Shown: piece by piece, positions 45,085-57,055 of the stretch
Numbering within the stretch: position 1 is the first letter of the stretch
Layout of the letters: every line of letters starts with the position of its first letter
Assembly: GCA_932294295.1 (NCBI GenBank)
Contig: OW028583.1
Coordinates: forward strand, 62,001-126,000
Direction: 5' to 3'
Length of the DNA stretch: 64,000 bases
DNA from: Alitta virens
Taxonomy: Eukaryota > Annelida > Polychaeta > Phyllodocida > Nereididae
Position numbers and translations under genes: made by a program
Notes under the pieces: model-generated
Seen by the model: only the letters and a program-made list of their open reading frames with translations
The model's database searches: none
Told to the model about the DNA's origin: nothing

Positions 45085-45787
45085 TGACAAAACACGAGTG
45101 TCTGTAATATAAGACAAAACACAAAACACGAGTGTCTGTAATATAAGACAAAACACGAGTGTCTGTAATATAAGACAAAACACGAGTGTCTGTAATATAA
45201 GACAAAATACCAGTTTCTGTAATATAAGACAAAACACCAGTTTCTGTAATATAAGACAAAACACCAGTTTCTGTAATATAAGACAAAACACAAGTGTCTG
45301 TAATATAAGACAAAACACGAGTGTCTGTAATATAAGACAAAACACAAGTGTCTGTAATATAAGACAAAACACCAGTTTCTGTAATATAAGACAAAACACC
45401 AGTTTCTGTAATATAAGACAAAACACAAGTTTCTGTAATATAAGACAAAACACAAGTGTCTGTAATATAAGACAAAACACGAGTGTCTGTAATATAAGAC
45501 AAAACGCAAGTGTCTGTAATATAAGACAAAACACCAGTTTCTGTAATATAAGACAAAACACCAGTTTCTGTAATATAAGACAAAACACCAGTTTCTGTAA
45601 TATAAGACAAAACACGAGTGTCTGTAATATAAGACAAAACACGAGTGTCTGTAATATAAGACAAAACACCAGTTTCTGTAATATAAGACAAAACACCAGT
45701 TTCTGTAATATAAGACAAAACACCAGTTTCTGTAATATAAGACAAAACACAAGTGTCTGTAATATAAGACAAAACACAAGTGTCTGA
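45085..45787. repeat. 27-bp minisatellite, ~26 units
   Basis: The unit is CTGTAATATAAGACAAAACA plus a 7-base variable end. There are three main variants (ending CGAGTGT, CAAGTGT or CCAGTTT). They follow one another in blocks, roughly three CCAGTTT units then two or three of the others, so a higher-order period of about 5-6 units is superimposed. Because 27 is a multiple of 3 and the unit has no stop on the minus strand, all three minus frames stay open for about 250-320 codons. These are not genes. The array lies just upstream of the first visible SLC2 exon. Confidence 0.92.
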
Positions 45788-46049
45788 ATGCATTGGGCAG
45801 CACCAAATGGACAGAAATGATTGCGACAATTCAAATCCCTAATATCTAGCCAAGAAAAACACTTCTGGGAAAGAAATAAGCTGAAATTTACTCCATTGCA
45901 ATTTCTGCTGCATTTTTGTGACTTAAAAAAATTGCAATAATTATGACAAAACGGCATAAAATTATCATTGCAAAGATAGGAAACTTGAAGTTAATTTGTA
46001 CAGAGAAGTTAACAGTAAGTTGTATTTTATTTTTATTTTTCTTGGATAG

Positions 46050-47805
46050 GAATATACACAGGAGTGACACCAGTGCACAATGCGGAGGTGGCTCCCATCA
46101 ACTTGAGAGGAGCTATTGGAACCATGAACCAAATGGCCGTCGTCACGGGAATGCTTATTGCGCAAGTCATCGGTCTCCAAAATGTCTTAGGGAGTGAGAC
46201 TCTCTGGCCTGTGCTGGTAGGTAAGACACATACTTCATGTTTTTATCAAAATTGCCCCTTTCTGTAAAATTGCGTGAAGAAACTCTTGCAGTCAACCAAA
46301 TATGCTTAATTCTGTAATTTGTGTAAACTTTGCAGCCCTCTTTGGGGTGCCTGTCATTGTGCAGTCCTGCCTTTTGACACTGTGTCCTGAAACTCCCAGA
46401 TATCTCCTGCTTGTCAAAGGGGACAAGGAAGCTGCCAGGGATGGTATGTTTATGATATTTTCAATAACCATTATACTAGTGCTGATGAATAACTAATTTT
46501 CATTGTCTTGATCTCAATTATTCAACTTCTGTATCAATTTGCGAATAGCGTTGATGCGACTAAGAGGACACGATGAGGCGGTCGTCGATGAAGAACTTGT
46601 GCAATACAACAAGGAAATTGAGGCAGACAAAGCTGAGGAAAAGGTCAGTGATGTATGGTGCAAAATAACATGAAAGTCATGTTATTGCCCAGTAAACGTG
46701 TTGACTTTCTATATATTTTACAGACAAACAAAATGACTACTCTTTATTTCTCTATCTCTATGGTCATCTTGCAGATTTTTTTCTACTCAACCAGTCTTTT
46801 TGAGTCAGTGGGGCTAAGCAATGAGCAAGGTATCCAGTTCATCATGACAATCGTCTCTATTCCTTTGATGGATGTTGCCGGACGACGGACTCTTCATCTC
46901 GCTGGACTTAGTGGGATGCTGGTGTTTAGCATCGTCTTCACAATTTGTTACAACCAGAGTGTGAGTTTCCCAGACTACTTTGAGGTATACTGGATGTGGA
47001 TCTACCATTGTATCATATTGAAATAATGCTGATGAAAATATTACTTCTTTTTCAGCAACATGTGGAATGGCTGCTCTACATGACAATTGCATCTGCGCTA
47101 ATAATGGTTGTTGTATTTGCCATCGGTCCAGGTGAGCTAAATGCAGTTACAAGCTAATTTGACATTTCTATGTTTTTTCACATTTGATTTGGCACCCAAT
47201 ATGGGGTTTTGGATTGACACATCCTATTAAAGCTCTCACATGTTGCAGGTCCCATACCCTGGATGATAGTTGCTGAGATGTTTAGCCAAGGGCCCAGGCC
47301 AGGCGCTATGAGTATTGCGGTTCTTTTCAATTGGTTTTCAAGTTTCATTGTTGGTTTGGTTTTTCTTCCTTTACAGGTAATCAACAAGAAAAAAATATTT
47401 CGTAACTGTGTTCAAAACATCTATACTTCCGACGGATGTTGAAACGTCATCAGAAAGTGGGATAACCCTTGCGGAGAATATTATTATTTTTCAGTTATTG
47501 GAAAAATATAGATAAATTTGGCTAATCCTAATTCTTAGTGCTTTGGATGCTTATTTTCTTGCATGCACACAATTCATAACATGACTGGATGTTTTTATGC
47601 TCTACAGGAAGCACTGGAAGATTTGGTCTTTGTTCCATTTATTGTACTATTGGCCATTTTCTTGGCATTCTTGGTGTTCAAGCTACCAGAGACCAAAAAC
47701 AAAACATTTGACGAGATCGCTGCATTTTTCGGTCAGCCCGTTGAGTCAAAGGAACTTGACAAAGATGGGGACATGTCTTCAAATGACTATGATGACGACT
47801 ATTGA
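46050..47805 (+). CDS. SLC2-family (GLUT-like) sugar transporter, partial and damaged
   Basis: Exons 46050-46220, 46336-46443, 46549-46643, 46724-46960, 47056-47131, 47249-47376 and 47608-47805 join in frame to about 337 codons. TGA is at 47803 and AATAAA at 48048. Class-I GLUT hallmarks are present: [14 protein letters not shown] before helix 5, CPETPRYLL after helix 6, VAGRRTLHL in the helix 8-9 loop, [20 protein letters not shown] in helix 10 and [12 protein letters not shown] at the C terminus. These proteins move hexoses by facilitated diffusion across the plasma membrane. Two features argue against activity. Helices 1-4 are not found upstream. In the exon at 46724 the helix-7 segment with the QLSQQLSGIN motif is missing, replaced by MVILQ running straight into [10 protein letters not shown], and helix 8 is about 7-10 residues short. 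It may be a pseudogene, or an assembly gap may be hidden here. Confidence 0.8.
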
Positions 47806-48273
47806 AAAGTTTTGACAATCAAAGCTAATGGATTTCAAACCTGTATACTGGAATGTGTTCAATGCTCACTTGGTTAAAAAATGCTGGGTTATTGTTTATG
47901 AAACAAAAAAATTAATACTCCAACAAAGAAGTTGTTATATAATTGACACATGTGTCAGGTGTTTGCTCTAATTGCTCTATGTTTGTTGTTGAGGTTCGTG
48001 GGAAACGCTTTGTCTTTGAAATTATATAACTCTTCTAAAATGTGAACAATAAAGTGATAAATCCCAAGCAGCGTTTAGTTCTTTTTCATTTAAATTGATT
48101 CTTTCTTCTTTAGATGGATATTTCCCACTCATCACCTTACTCATCACCCCTTTGTCATTTTCATGTAACTGATGGTCTCCAAATAATTTCATCAGAATTC
48201 TTAGTTAAAATACCCAAACAGTGTAGAATGAATTTCCTATCACGGAGCCCTGATACTGAACATTAATGTTATC

Positions 48274-48673
48274 TTTGATAAATGTGAGACATGGCTGACT
48301 AAGCAAATAAGCATGGCACTCAGTTTGATAAATGTGAGACATGGCTGACTAAGCAAATAAGCATGGCACTCAGTTTGATAAATGTGAGACATGGCTGACT
48401 AAGCAAATAAGCATGGCACTCAGTTTGATAAATGTGAGACATGGCTGACTAAGCAAATAAGCATGGCACTCAGTTTGATAAATGTGAGACATGGCTGACT
48501 AAGCAAATAAGCATGGCACTCAGTTTGATAAATGTGAGACATGGCTGACCAAGCAAATAAGCATGGCACTCAGTTTGATAAATGTGAGACATGACTGACT
48601 AAGCAAATAAGCATGGCACTCAGTTTGATAAATGTGAGACATGACTGACTAAGCAAATAAGCATGGCACTCAG
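48274..48673. repeat. 50-bp tandem repeat, exactly 8 units
   Basis: The unit begins TTTGATAAATGTGAGACATG and ends GCATGGCACTCAG. The eight copies are nearly identical: unit 6 has GCTGACC and units 7 and 8 have ATGACTG, pointing to recent expansion. There are no unique spacers, so it is not CRISPR-like. Confidence 0.95.
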
Positions 48674-49973
48674 TGGAAAGGTGCAACGCCTACCCTAACC
48701 TGCAATTTAGCTTTTGAAGAACCTCATTGAGATCAACATGAGTCGGTTGATAAAATAAGGTAATGTTCGCTAAGGCCTGAAAAAAAAAAATAATAATGTC
48801 AAAATCTATGTTCATAATGATTCAGCAGGGTCTTGTTCTCCTTCAAAATGATTCAGGCATATAGACAAAACCCCTCATAAGTGGAACACTTGGATCCAAG
48901 TCTTATCCAGGCATCGTCTCACATTGGCCGAACTACTGAGCTGTTTCACTTCAGCGTCGTTATTTAAGATTGGTTATTTTTTGTTGGAAATAGTTCACTG
49001 TCAGAGGACAAACCATATGCTGAGTTGGCTGAGTTGGACCCAATATCAGTGGGTTTTGGGGAAATGTCACTGATCATGTAGATGTGTTAGACACCTTTCT
49101 TGACCTTTGCCACCAAAAAATTTGGGTTCAGGTCAATTTTCTGTCTTTTCTGTGGAATTAACTTGCCCATCCTTCAGAAAATCATGTGATTATTTCCAGA
49201 TTAGTTGCAGATTCAAATAGTTCCTCTGGAATGCCATTATATTTTTTATGACCTTGCTGAATCAAAACTGGAACCAACTGTCTTATCATCAAATACCATA
49301 ATATAATATATATGTATCTATAAAAAAACACTGAAGGCGAATTCTGTGCAATATTATATTTCCTGTGGCTTCAGAGGTGTAATAACTAGGAAATTTCTAA
49401 TTTGTAAAGTTTTCGGCAACAAGAGACACCATAAAAGCAGGCAGAAATCAGACTTCTGTGATATGTTTCACTCAGAACAAGCCCTGCAGCATGCACCCTC
49501 TCAATAATTCTGACACTGATATTGTCTGACATTATAAGAAAATCTCAAAAAGATGCTAAAAAAGGTGATGCTTCCTTCATATTCCTTAGCATCCCATACT
49601 TAGCAATGACAGCTGTAAATGTTGTACAATTCATGTACAATTTTTAAATATTTGATCATAGTATTGCCATGCTCAACCCATTCAGCAGTTTTTGTTTATA
49701 ATTAGCAATTTCATAATAATTACTTGCATAATGATCTATATTATATTCACTTGACTCCAATACTTATTATTGTTTTCTTCACATACACCTGTAAATTGTT
49801 CGGTTATAAATACTAATTTAAATGCCATAGATTTAACGTGAATCAACAACCCAACAATTCAGTAACTGTTGAAAGGAATATGGCAATTGATAATATATAG
49901 TTCCTTCAGTCGCCAGCTAACTTCAAACAGGGAGCAAAAAATATTTTGACTTATAAAGACATTAAAATGGGTG

Positions 49974-50100
49974 TGTTGAGTATCATTCCATACAAAATAA
50001 ACTTTTAAGATTTTTATTTATTTGTATTTAGACTTTATTTATTTAAATAAAAGGAAATACAAACCTTAAAGGTTCATTTTGTATGAAATTATACTCAACA
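49974..50100. mobile_element. Inverted-repeat element, 127 bp
   Basis: TGTTGAGTATCATTCCATAC at the left pairs with the inverse of GTATGAAATTATACTCAACA at the right. Pairing continues through AAAATAAACTTTTAAG and CTTAAAGGTTCATTTT. The whole piece forms one hairpin with an AT-rich loop, MITE-like. Confidence 0.7.
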
Positions 50101-50639
50101 TCTTTATGTGGCATAACATTGTTGCTGAATTTCATATATATTCCTTAGGATCATTGCCATAGCCCATATATGACTATTTTGGAAATATGAATGATAATCT
50201 TAGTTGTAGATTAGTTAAGGGAACATGCTATTGTGTGGATATTTCTAGTGAACTGAATACTCCTTTTTGCGCATAAAATCTTTAAAACAGAACAATTAAA
50301 TGGCAAGAAAAGAATAGAGAATACTTTTTATGCTCACTTGGTGGGAGGGCTCTGGACATAATGGATTGCTGTTAATACAGGTTTACCTTCATAAGTAGTA
50401 AGATATTTGTAAGACATTATGATATCATGCGCACATGAAAAATAAGACCACTAATATAGTAATATACACCAGTATTTTTAATTTCATAGTCCAAAAAAAC
50501 AATCAGGGTATTGGGTGTTAAGCAATAAAATAAATGCAGTTCTTGTGTATTTAAAGAAAGTTCATAATTTCTATTCATTCATATTTACCAAATCATCTGT
50601 TGCGGTTTATCGCACACACTATAAACACTAGAAATAATA

Positions 50640-50925
50640 TTTTTCAAGATTTTGTAAAACGTAGCTGAGATTTGACAGTGTGGCTATCACAAGGCACCAC
50701 TAGGCCATATGGAGTGTTACTGTATAACATTTCATTAGGGTAAGTGCATTAGTGTTAGAGTTCAGCTCTAGAAACAAAAGTGTGTGTTAGAGTCCTGCTC
50801 TGAAAACGAAAGTGTAACACTCGCCCTCCTGCCTGTCGGACAAACACTTAACACTTTTAATGATGCCTGTGTGGTATGTGGGATTCGCTGAGGGTTTAGT
50901 TGCAGCGCAGCCTATGCTTTTTTTT
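50640..50925 (+). repeat. Dispersed repeat family E, copy 1
   Basis: It contains TTAGGGTAAGTGCATTAGTG and TTAGAGT..TGCTC, then CTCCTGCCTGTC, TTTTAATGATGCCTGTG and GGGATTCGCTGAGGG. The first half matches 57950-58100 on the plus strand and the second half matches 57310-57460 inverted. Confidence 0.7.
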
Positions 50926-50941
50926 TTTTTAAGTCTTTTAG

Positions 50942-52755
50942 ATGACAGAGGTTGAAGTCCAGCAGAGTACGAGCCCCTTTAGTAGTTGCAGTTATGATGC
51001 AGCTCTCTCAGCAGCTGACAGGCATGAATATCTACTTCACAAATCTTTTTGAGTCTGCTGGTCTTTCAACGGAAGCATCGAGTTAAGCAACGCTAGCAGT
51101 GGGTGGCATAACGGTTGTCATGACGATAGTCTCTATTCCTTTGATGGATGTTGCCGGGCGACAAACTCTGCACCTCACTGGACTTGGTGGAATGACGATA
51201 ATGAGCATCGCGTTTACCATTGCAGTGTGAGTTTCTTTGCTGTGAGATATCAGAAACATGAATTATCTCAAAAACATCATGTACCAAAAGACCATATAGT
51301 TTGTACTCTACAACTAATGAAAAAATGAGGATTGGTGAATTTGTTATGGCGTTAACATGCAGGAAGCCAAAAAAAATGTTCGGCTTTAATAGCATCTTAC
51401 TGAAATCCCAAAACTACACATGTTCCATAAATACGTACATTCAAATTTAAACTATACGTTGCCGAGAAAATTACTAAAAAGTGCAATTTTATTGCAGGAG
51501 AATGTCAGTTGCTTGAAATATTTAAGCATCACATTTGTGTTAGTTATTGTTGTCTTCTTTGCTCTTGGCCCAGGTAAGTAGTTATATCCCTCATAATCGG
51601 GAGTTAACTAACAATTTCGTTGGTTATATCCCTCCTGGGTACAATAGAAAAGGTCACGTGGTGGAGTATAAAGGGTATGATGTAGTTTCTTTTATTTTTA
51701 CTAAATGAAACCACCATGTAAATATCTACCAGCATGAGGTTGAAACATCAGATGTTCTCGAAATCCAATGTATATGCCTTGCTACTTATGGTACCAGATC
51801 TGTGTTTTGCATATATGTATGAAATTGTATAAGCAACATTCATTGACCAGTACACCATTATAGAGCTTATATGCACTTGCTCAGTTAACCCTGGCAAGCT
51901 GATGCATGTTGCTTAGGTTCCCATGGCAACTGGCTGAACTAGGCACATAAGCAAGGGGAATTTTAGCTTAGAGGCAGTGGGTAAGAAGCAGACAGGCGAT
52001 GAAGGACCTGTGCTAAGTCCCTAAGACAGGAAGGAAGAGATAGGAATCGTCTAAGGAAATTGGGAAGTAGAATAAAGTTAGCCTTAGGAAGTTTATAACG
52101 GACCAAAACCTATTGAGAGGACTGAGTGTTTGGTCGATGGATGTCATTTCTGAGGTATGTATTTTATAGTTTCATAGACACTGTTTGAAATGTACGTGTT
52201 ATGAATCAACCTCATATAGTGTGAATTTACGTGATTAAATATTTGAAACGCATTACTTGTTGTCCCTTTCACGGGTTGTCTTTGAGCAATGAAACCTATC
52301 AGAACACTAAGTGAGGTTCAGGTTGATTTTAAGTTGTTGTGGCCTCTGAATGAGCTCTATGCTAAAACAATATAGGGCATTCTGATCAAAAAAGAAATAT
52401 CCAGAAATATCCTGAGTAACGACACTCCTTAAAGGCTTTGTCGCCTACTACAAAAGATCCCGGTGTGACTAATGAGTAATTAGCAGCAAAGTCATTAGCC
52501 TCCTATTATACAATGATTAAAGCCTGTGCACGTCATACGCATAGATATAGCACACACTTTCTACAGTGCTTGAGATCAGATAAATATCAGACAAATACTA
52601 AGCCATTCATATGGTGCTACTTATCATTGCATAAATTGCTCAAAACGACTGAATCCAAAAACAGAGCAATTGGTGAGATAACCACTTTCTTCAAACAGCC
52701 TGAAAATCCACACGTCAGTGAAGAAGAGAAAGACATGTCCGTGACGCTTATATAA
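50942..52755 (+). pseudogene. Decayed second copy of the SLC2-like transporter
   Basis: Three exon relics lie in order on the plus strand. 50942-51226 reads RVRAPLVVAVMMQLSQQLTG and onward through LFESAGLSTEASS, then a TAA where Tyr is expected, and continues in frame into [20 protein letters not shown] one-base excess near 50955 would also shift the frame. 51498-51573 reads ENVSCLKYLSITFVLVIVVF and then FALGP, the helix-9/10 exon. 52590-52755 is the C-terminal exon (SKNRAIGEITTFFKQPE) with a TAA. The helix-10/11 exon (GPIPW) is missing. It retains the QLS motif that the copy at 46050 lacks. The stop and the missing exon make it a pseudogene. Confidence 0.8.
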
Positions 52756-52869
52756 ATGCACACGCTTGATCATATTCAGCTGTAATGGTCACATTCTTTA
52801 TATATACCTAAGAATTTATCAGTTTTCTCTCCTTGGAACCAAAGAGTTGTATTGAATACATCTCAAGGT

Positions 52870-53160
52870 CATGGCCACTCATCATAATTTAAGATGCTCG
52901 CCTGCTCCTCTGAAGGATCCGGGTTCAATACTGGGCCCGGGCACCCTTAATGAGCAAAATCCCAGGTGGATGTCATTCGGATGAGACATTAAATTGGCAA
53001 GTCCCTTGTACTCATTGTCTGTGCTGAGGCAAGTAAAAGATCCCGCCCACCCACGGGGTAAATGTGTAATATGGGTGGACTCCTCCTCTCTCTCTCACCT
53101 CATCAATCAACCCTTGATAGCGGCAAGAACTTGCCTTAGAGGGCCGCACTTTCCATATCT
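52870..53160 (+). repeat. SINE family B, longest copy
   Basis: A B-box-like GGATCCGGGTTCAATACTGG is followed by GGGCACCCTTAATGAGCAAA, CATTCGGATGAGACATTAAA, GTGCTGAGGCAAGTAAAAGA and GGGGTAAATGTGTAATATGG. A (CTAT)n tail follows to 53202. Fragments occur at 8349-8513 (inverted) and 28172-28250. Confidence 0.75.
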
Positions 53161-53202
53161 ATCCATCTATCTATCTATCTACCTATCTATCTATCTATCT
53201 AT
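53157..53202. repeat. (CTAT)n microsatellite
   Basis: About eleven CTAT/CCTA units at the 3' end of the SINE-B copy. Confidence 0.85.
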
Positions 53203-53476
53203 GATGATGTTTTCTGTCCCTCTCATTGGAAAGAAATCATTGCTGGCAACAAAGGATAATCGAAGAAAAAAAAAGATATATTTTGTTTTACCCGATTAAT
53301 ATGTACTCATTATTGTTTCTTAAAAATAAAGACCACAGTCTTCAGAAGCCCAATCACATGCACAGCTAAGGATAAATTCACCGCCAGGTGTCACCTTTTG
53401 ATGGAATAATGTGATGCTGCTGGCTCAGATACTAAAAATAAAATACAAATTTCAAATGAAATACAGTGCCATAGGT

Positions 53477-53479
<3 letters not shown>

Positions 53480-53551
<72 letters not shown>
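53480..53551. repeat. (GT)n microsatellite, ~36 units
   Basis: A pure TG tract that directly abuts the 3' end of a minus-strand SINE-A copy. Confidence 0.95.
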
Positions 53552-53553
<2 letters not shown>

Positions 53554-53670
53554 TTAGGGCTTTACGTCCTGTATTTCTGCACCAGTTCGGCTAATTAGGA
53601 CAGGCAGAGACCATGGCAATGAGATGGAGGAAACAGCCATCCAACTTAGGCTCCACCGGGAATCGAACAT
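53552..53670 (-). repeat. SINE family A, truncated minus-strand copy
   Basis: The minus strand shows the SINE-A body (GTTGGATGGCTGTTTCCTCC, GCCATGGTCTCTGCCTG, AAGCCCTAATCA) without the tRNA A box. Confidence 0.75.
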
Positions 53671-54042
53671 GTGCCATAGGTCACACTGCCTCTTTATCAT
53701 GTTATTGGTTATGATTGTGCAGAAATAGTTGAAAAAAAAAAACCGAAATTTTTAAGTTTTTGCAACAATATGAGAACAGACCAATATGACAGCTCTTGCA
53801 AAATCTCCAAGGGTTTGATTTCAAATTACGTGTATCAGAGATAATTCTTGTGTCCTTGTTAAGTCAAATATACTTCATTTGCTGGAAATGTCCTTTCATT
53901 AGTTATTTGCTGTAAGTATGCATAACTTTTGAAATGATTTCAAAATCTCAGAACTGAGAGCTTTTTCACAATAAAACAATCAGAAATTTTACAAACATTA
54001 TGCCATTTAAATAATAATAATAAGTATGTTTTCTTTGCACAG

Positions 54043-55718
54043 GAAACGTGGAATGAAGTTGACGATAATGAGCATCATGTTTACCATTGCATTCAATTGT
54101 GCAAGATAATATTATCACATAACGAAACCATATCAAATTATCTTCACAATGCAATTTGATGTGATCAATGTTTTGATAGTAAACTTGACTTGGTTTTATG
54201 ATATTAATTGGATACGTTCTTTTTTCAGGTGAAAGTGAGCTGTCTGACATACTTAGTTAACAAATGTCAGATATATAATTCCAATAACATTACAGGTGAC
54301 ACATTTACACAGCTTTCTTAAATATATGTAAGACTTCATGGCTGAATAAAAGTTTCACTTGTACCTTTTACTGGCCTGAAACTGACTGGTTATGTGATTC
54401 TAATGTAGCAATGATAAAACAAAAAAAATTCAAATACCATGGACGAATTTTCAACATTTTCAAGACTGATGTAGCACAGAAAACATTGAACAGTGCTACT
54501 ATCTCTATATCTAAATCGAGTTCTACTGCAAATATATTTTAATTAATTCATGATGAATTGGCAAGACAATGTAGAAATATCAACTCCTGTGAAAGTACGA
54601 AAATGTCTGTCAGGTTCCATGGCCATTTTCACAGTGGGACTGGTCTTCCTTCATCCGCACATAAAGTGAACTTCACATGTTTGAGTTTGAGTTTATTTTT
54701 CACATTGGTCAAGAATATACAATTTACTAATCAATCTGCATGTGCCAGGAAGCAAATGCTTGTCGTGAGCACATACAAGCAACAAATTAAAATAATAATA
54801 CTATTATAATAATAATTATAGTTATAGAATAGTGACGAAAAAAAAGAATCGTTATCATATAGGAAAATAGGGAATTAAGGAGAGAAAAAAGGGAGGGAAA
54901 AAAATTTAAAATAAAAAAGCATTTGATACTAATTGTATGCATATATAAGTCTGTGCAAACTAAAGAAAACATGGTGATGATGAAGATGGGAGAGTGAATT
55001 GGAAGTCCATGTGATTGAGGGGGGGGGGGGAGTAATTATATACTGATGATTATTACATATATAACATATATAACAATTTGTTAGGTAAATGTGAGTTGTA
55101 ATGGATGCCACGAGTCACGGGAGGATAAAATCAACTGTGTTTTACAACTGAATCTCCTGTTTTATCTTCATAATTTCTGCCGCATACAACTGTCCACGAT
55201 TTTACCAACTTGTATCTTTTACTATATATATAGATTTTATTGACATGTAAGATATCATAAGTGATACATATGTCATTCAGTTAAAAGATAACATGAAAGA
55301 GACACTAATGTAAATACAGAAAGCAATAAAATTTCAATAATCAAGGTTCCAGCCACCAAGTTAACTTATAATACGTGTTTAAAATCCACATACGCAATAG
55401 AAAAAAAAAAAAAAAAAAAAATACAAGCCGCTAATAAAAACATTTCACTCTTAAAGTCCAAAACATGACAAGCACATCATAACTAATAAACTAATAAACT
55501 AAATTAATACTGTTTTACCTGTTACCTGGTCTTTGTCTCACTCACAGGATTTTTGCACATTTTCTTGTTTTTTAAATTGCCTGAAACCAAAAACAAAAAC
55601 AATTGATGCGATCACTGCATTCTATGAACAGCCTGAAAGAACGGAAGTTGGGAAAGAAGAGAAAGATTTATTTCTGTTCGACCACAATAAGTTCAGCTTA
55701 TGCGAAATCAATGTGTGA
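54043..55718 (+). pseudogene. Decayed third copy of the SLC2-like transporter
   Basis: Two relics remain. 54043-54108 carries GAATGAAGTTGACGATAATG then AGCATCATGTTTACCATTGC, close to the DNA of the second copy at 51190-51225. 55548-55718 is the C-terminal exon. Reading it needs frame changes to recover [12 protein letters not shown] and TIDAITAFYEQPERTEV with GKEEKD, and an upstream stop lies in the hydrophobic part. No other exons survive between them. The order and strand match the two upstream copies, so this is a third tandem duplicate in advanced decay. Confidence 0.7.
55403..55423. repeat. Poly(A) tract
   Basis: About 20 consecutive A, perhaps the tail of a retroposed sequence; nothing recognisable lies upstream. 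Confidence 0.6.
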
Positions 55719-56595
55719 ATATGCATTGTCAAATCTGGTAATTGTCAAATCTGGTAATTAAAGACTCCATCTTGTGCTTTGTATTTGCCATTGTGTTGAA
55801 AACTAATTAGAGCCTGTTTATGAAATAGTTTCATGGCTTAAAATGTAAAACAGCGTTACAAATTGTAAACGGAGGCCAATCCAAGAATCCTTATAATATG
55901 TTGGTTTTAATTGCTTTGGAACGGTTGCTACAATGGCAAATGACTAGTATCACCTGTTTTCCTAAATAGGACGAAGATGAGGCAACATGACTGTCGTGGT
56001 TTGTATAGTGGACGAGGAGAGATTTTTCAGATAGAGCCCATTAACCTAGAACATGTCAAAATAGAAGCTGTAAGCAGTAATTATGCTAATATATTCAAAG
56101 GCATTAGAAGAGCCAGAATACACCGAACAAGAGCAATAAATCATATGTCAGATCAGACGCAGTGGGAAGATCTTCCCAACTGATATTTTAGCCACAAAAT
56201 CTAACAGTCGCTGGCGGCTTTGTAATGTTGAGCATTGTAACTGATGGTGCGGTGGATCAGAGGAGTCAAGCAGGGGGCAAAATAGCACCATATAATATCA
56301 CCATTGAAATGTCAGTAACAAGTTGTGTGTCAGATTTATAAAGAATGAAGACACCCAACGATTCCCCGAGCATCCCATTAGACCTGTGAACTGTGAGGTG
56401 TCAGATTCAATTTGGATAAAAGTTATTAAATGAGACAAACTTGTCAAGCCTTCTGAAACAACATTTTGGGAATATCTGCTCATATATTACACTGCAATAT
56501 CCGTTAATCACATATGAAGACACAATAGATTAACAAGATAATATCATACCATAATATTCCATGGAAAGGTGGGAATATTTTGATTGTTTACTCGT

Positions 56596-57055
56596 ATTTT
56601 AATGTATTCATGGAATGGCTCCAGATTATTTGACGAATAATATAACTATGGAAATAGAAATTAGGAAAAATGTCAACAGCAGAACACATGATATGAGTGT
56701 GCACATTCCTTTTCCAAATAGTGAAACAGCAAAGAAAAGTTTTTATTATTCAGGAGGTAAGAAATGGAATGATTTACCAGGTAACATCAAAGAAATTGCA
56801 AACATAGATGGATTTAAGAAACAGCTGAAAAGGAATGTGCACATGTAATATTTTATCCTTATGAATGTTTTTACACTTTTAATTTTAATTTATATTTTTT
56901 TGTTAATGCATTTTTGTAAACATTTATAATTTGTACTCGTAAAATCTTTTAATTTGTACTTGTCAATGCATTTTTGTAAAATGTTTTAATTTGTACATAT
57001 GTAAAGGGCATTGCAATTTAACCCTTTTAAAATATATTTAATAAAAATAAAAACA
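56596..57055 (+). pseudogene. LINE ORF2 C-terminal remnant with 3' tail
   Basis: The frame gives HGMAPDYLTNNITMEIEIRK, then MSVHIPFPNSETAKKSFYYS, GGKKWNDLP and FKKQLKRNVHM with a stop at 56848. It is clearly homologous to the C-terminal end of the LINE at 38413 (HGLAPHYL..HIPYANS..WNDLP), but from a different subfamily. A 3' tail with TTGTACATATGTAAAGGGCA and AATAAAAATAAA follows. Confidence 0.75.

Larger units (their letters stand above)
41641..45085. other. Long stretch without a recognised gene
   Basis: No helices 1-4 of an SLC2 protein were found here, although the SLC2 exons begin at 46050. The stretch includes a CAGA microsatellite (42200-42231) and a dispersed repeat (44700-44935). 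An AG/GT-bounded open segment at about 43279-43376 matches nothing I know. Confidence 0.45.
47806..50941. other. 3' UTR and spacer with a tandem array
   Basis: The 3' UTR of the SLC2-like gene probably ends just after the AATAAA at 48048. The rest holds the 50-bp array (48274-48673), an inverted repeat (49974-50100) and a dispersed repeat (50640-50925). No exon is supported. Confidence 0.5.

Noticed and set aside
44981..45957. Long minus-strand open frames of 250-320 codons
   Set aside because: They are produced by a stop-free 27-bp tandem repeat that keeps all three frames open; the translations are pure 9-residue repeats.
48274..48673. Array resembling CRISPR repeats
   Set aside because: Units are contiguous with no unique spacers, and the genome is eukaryotic.
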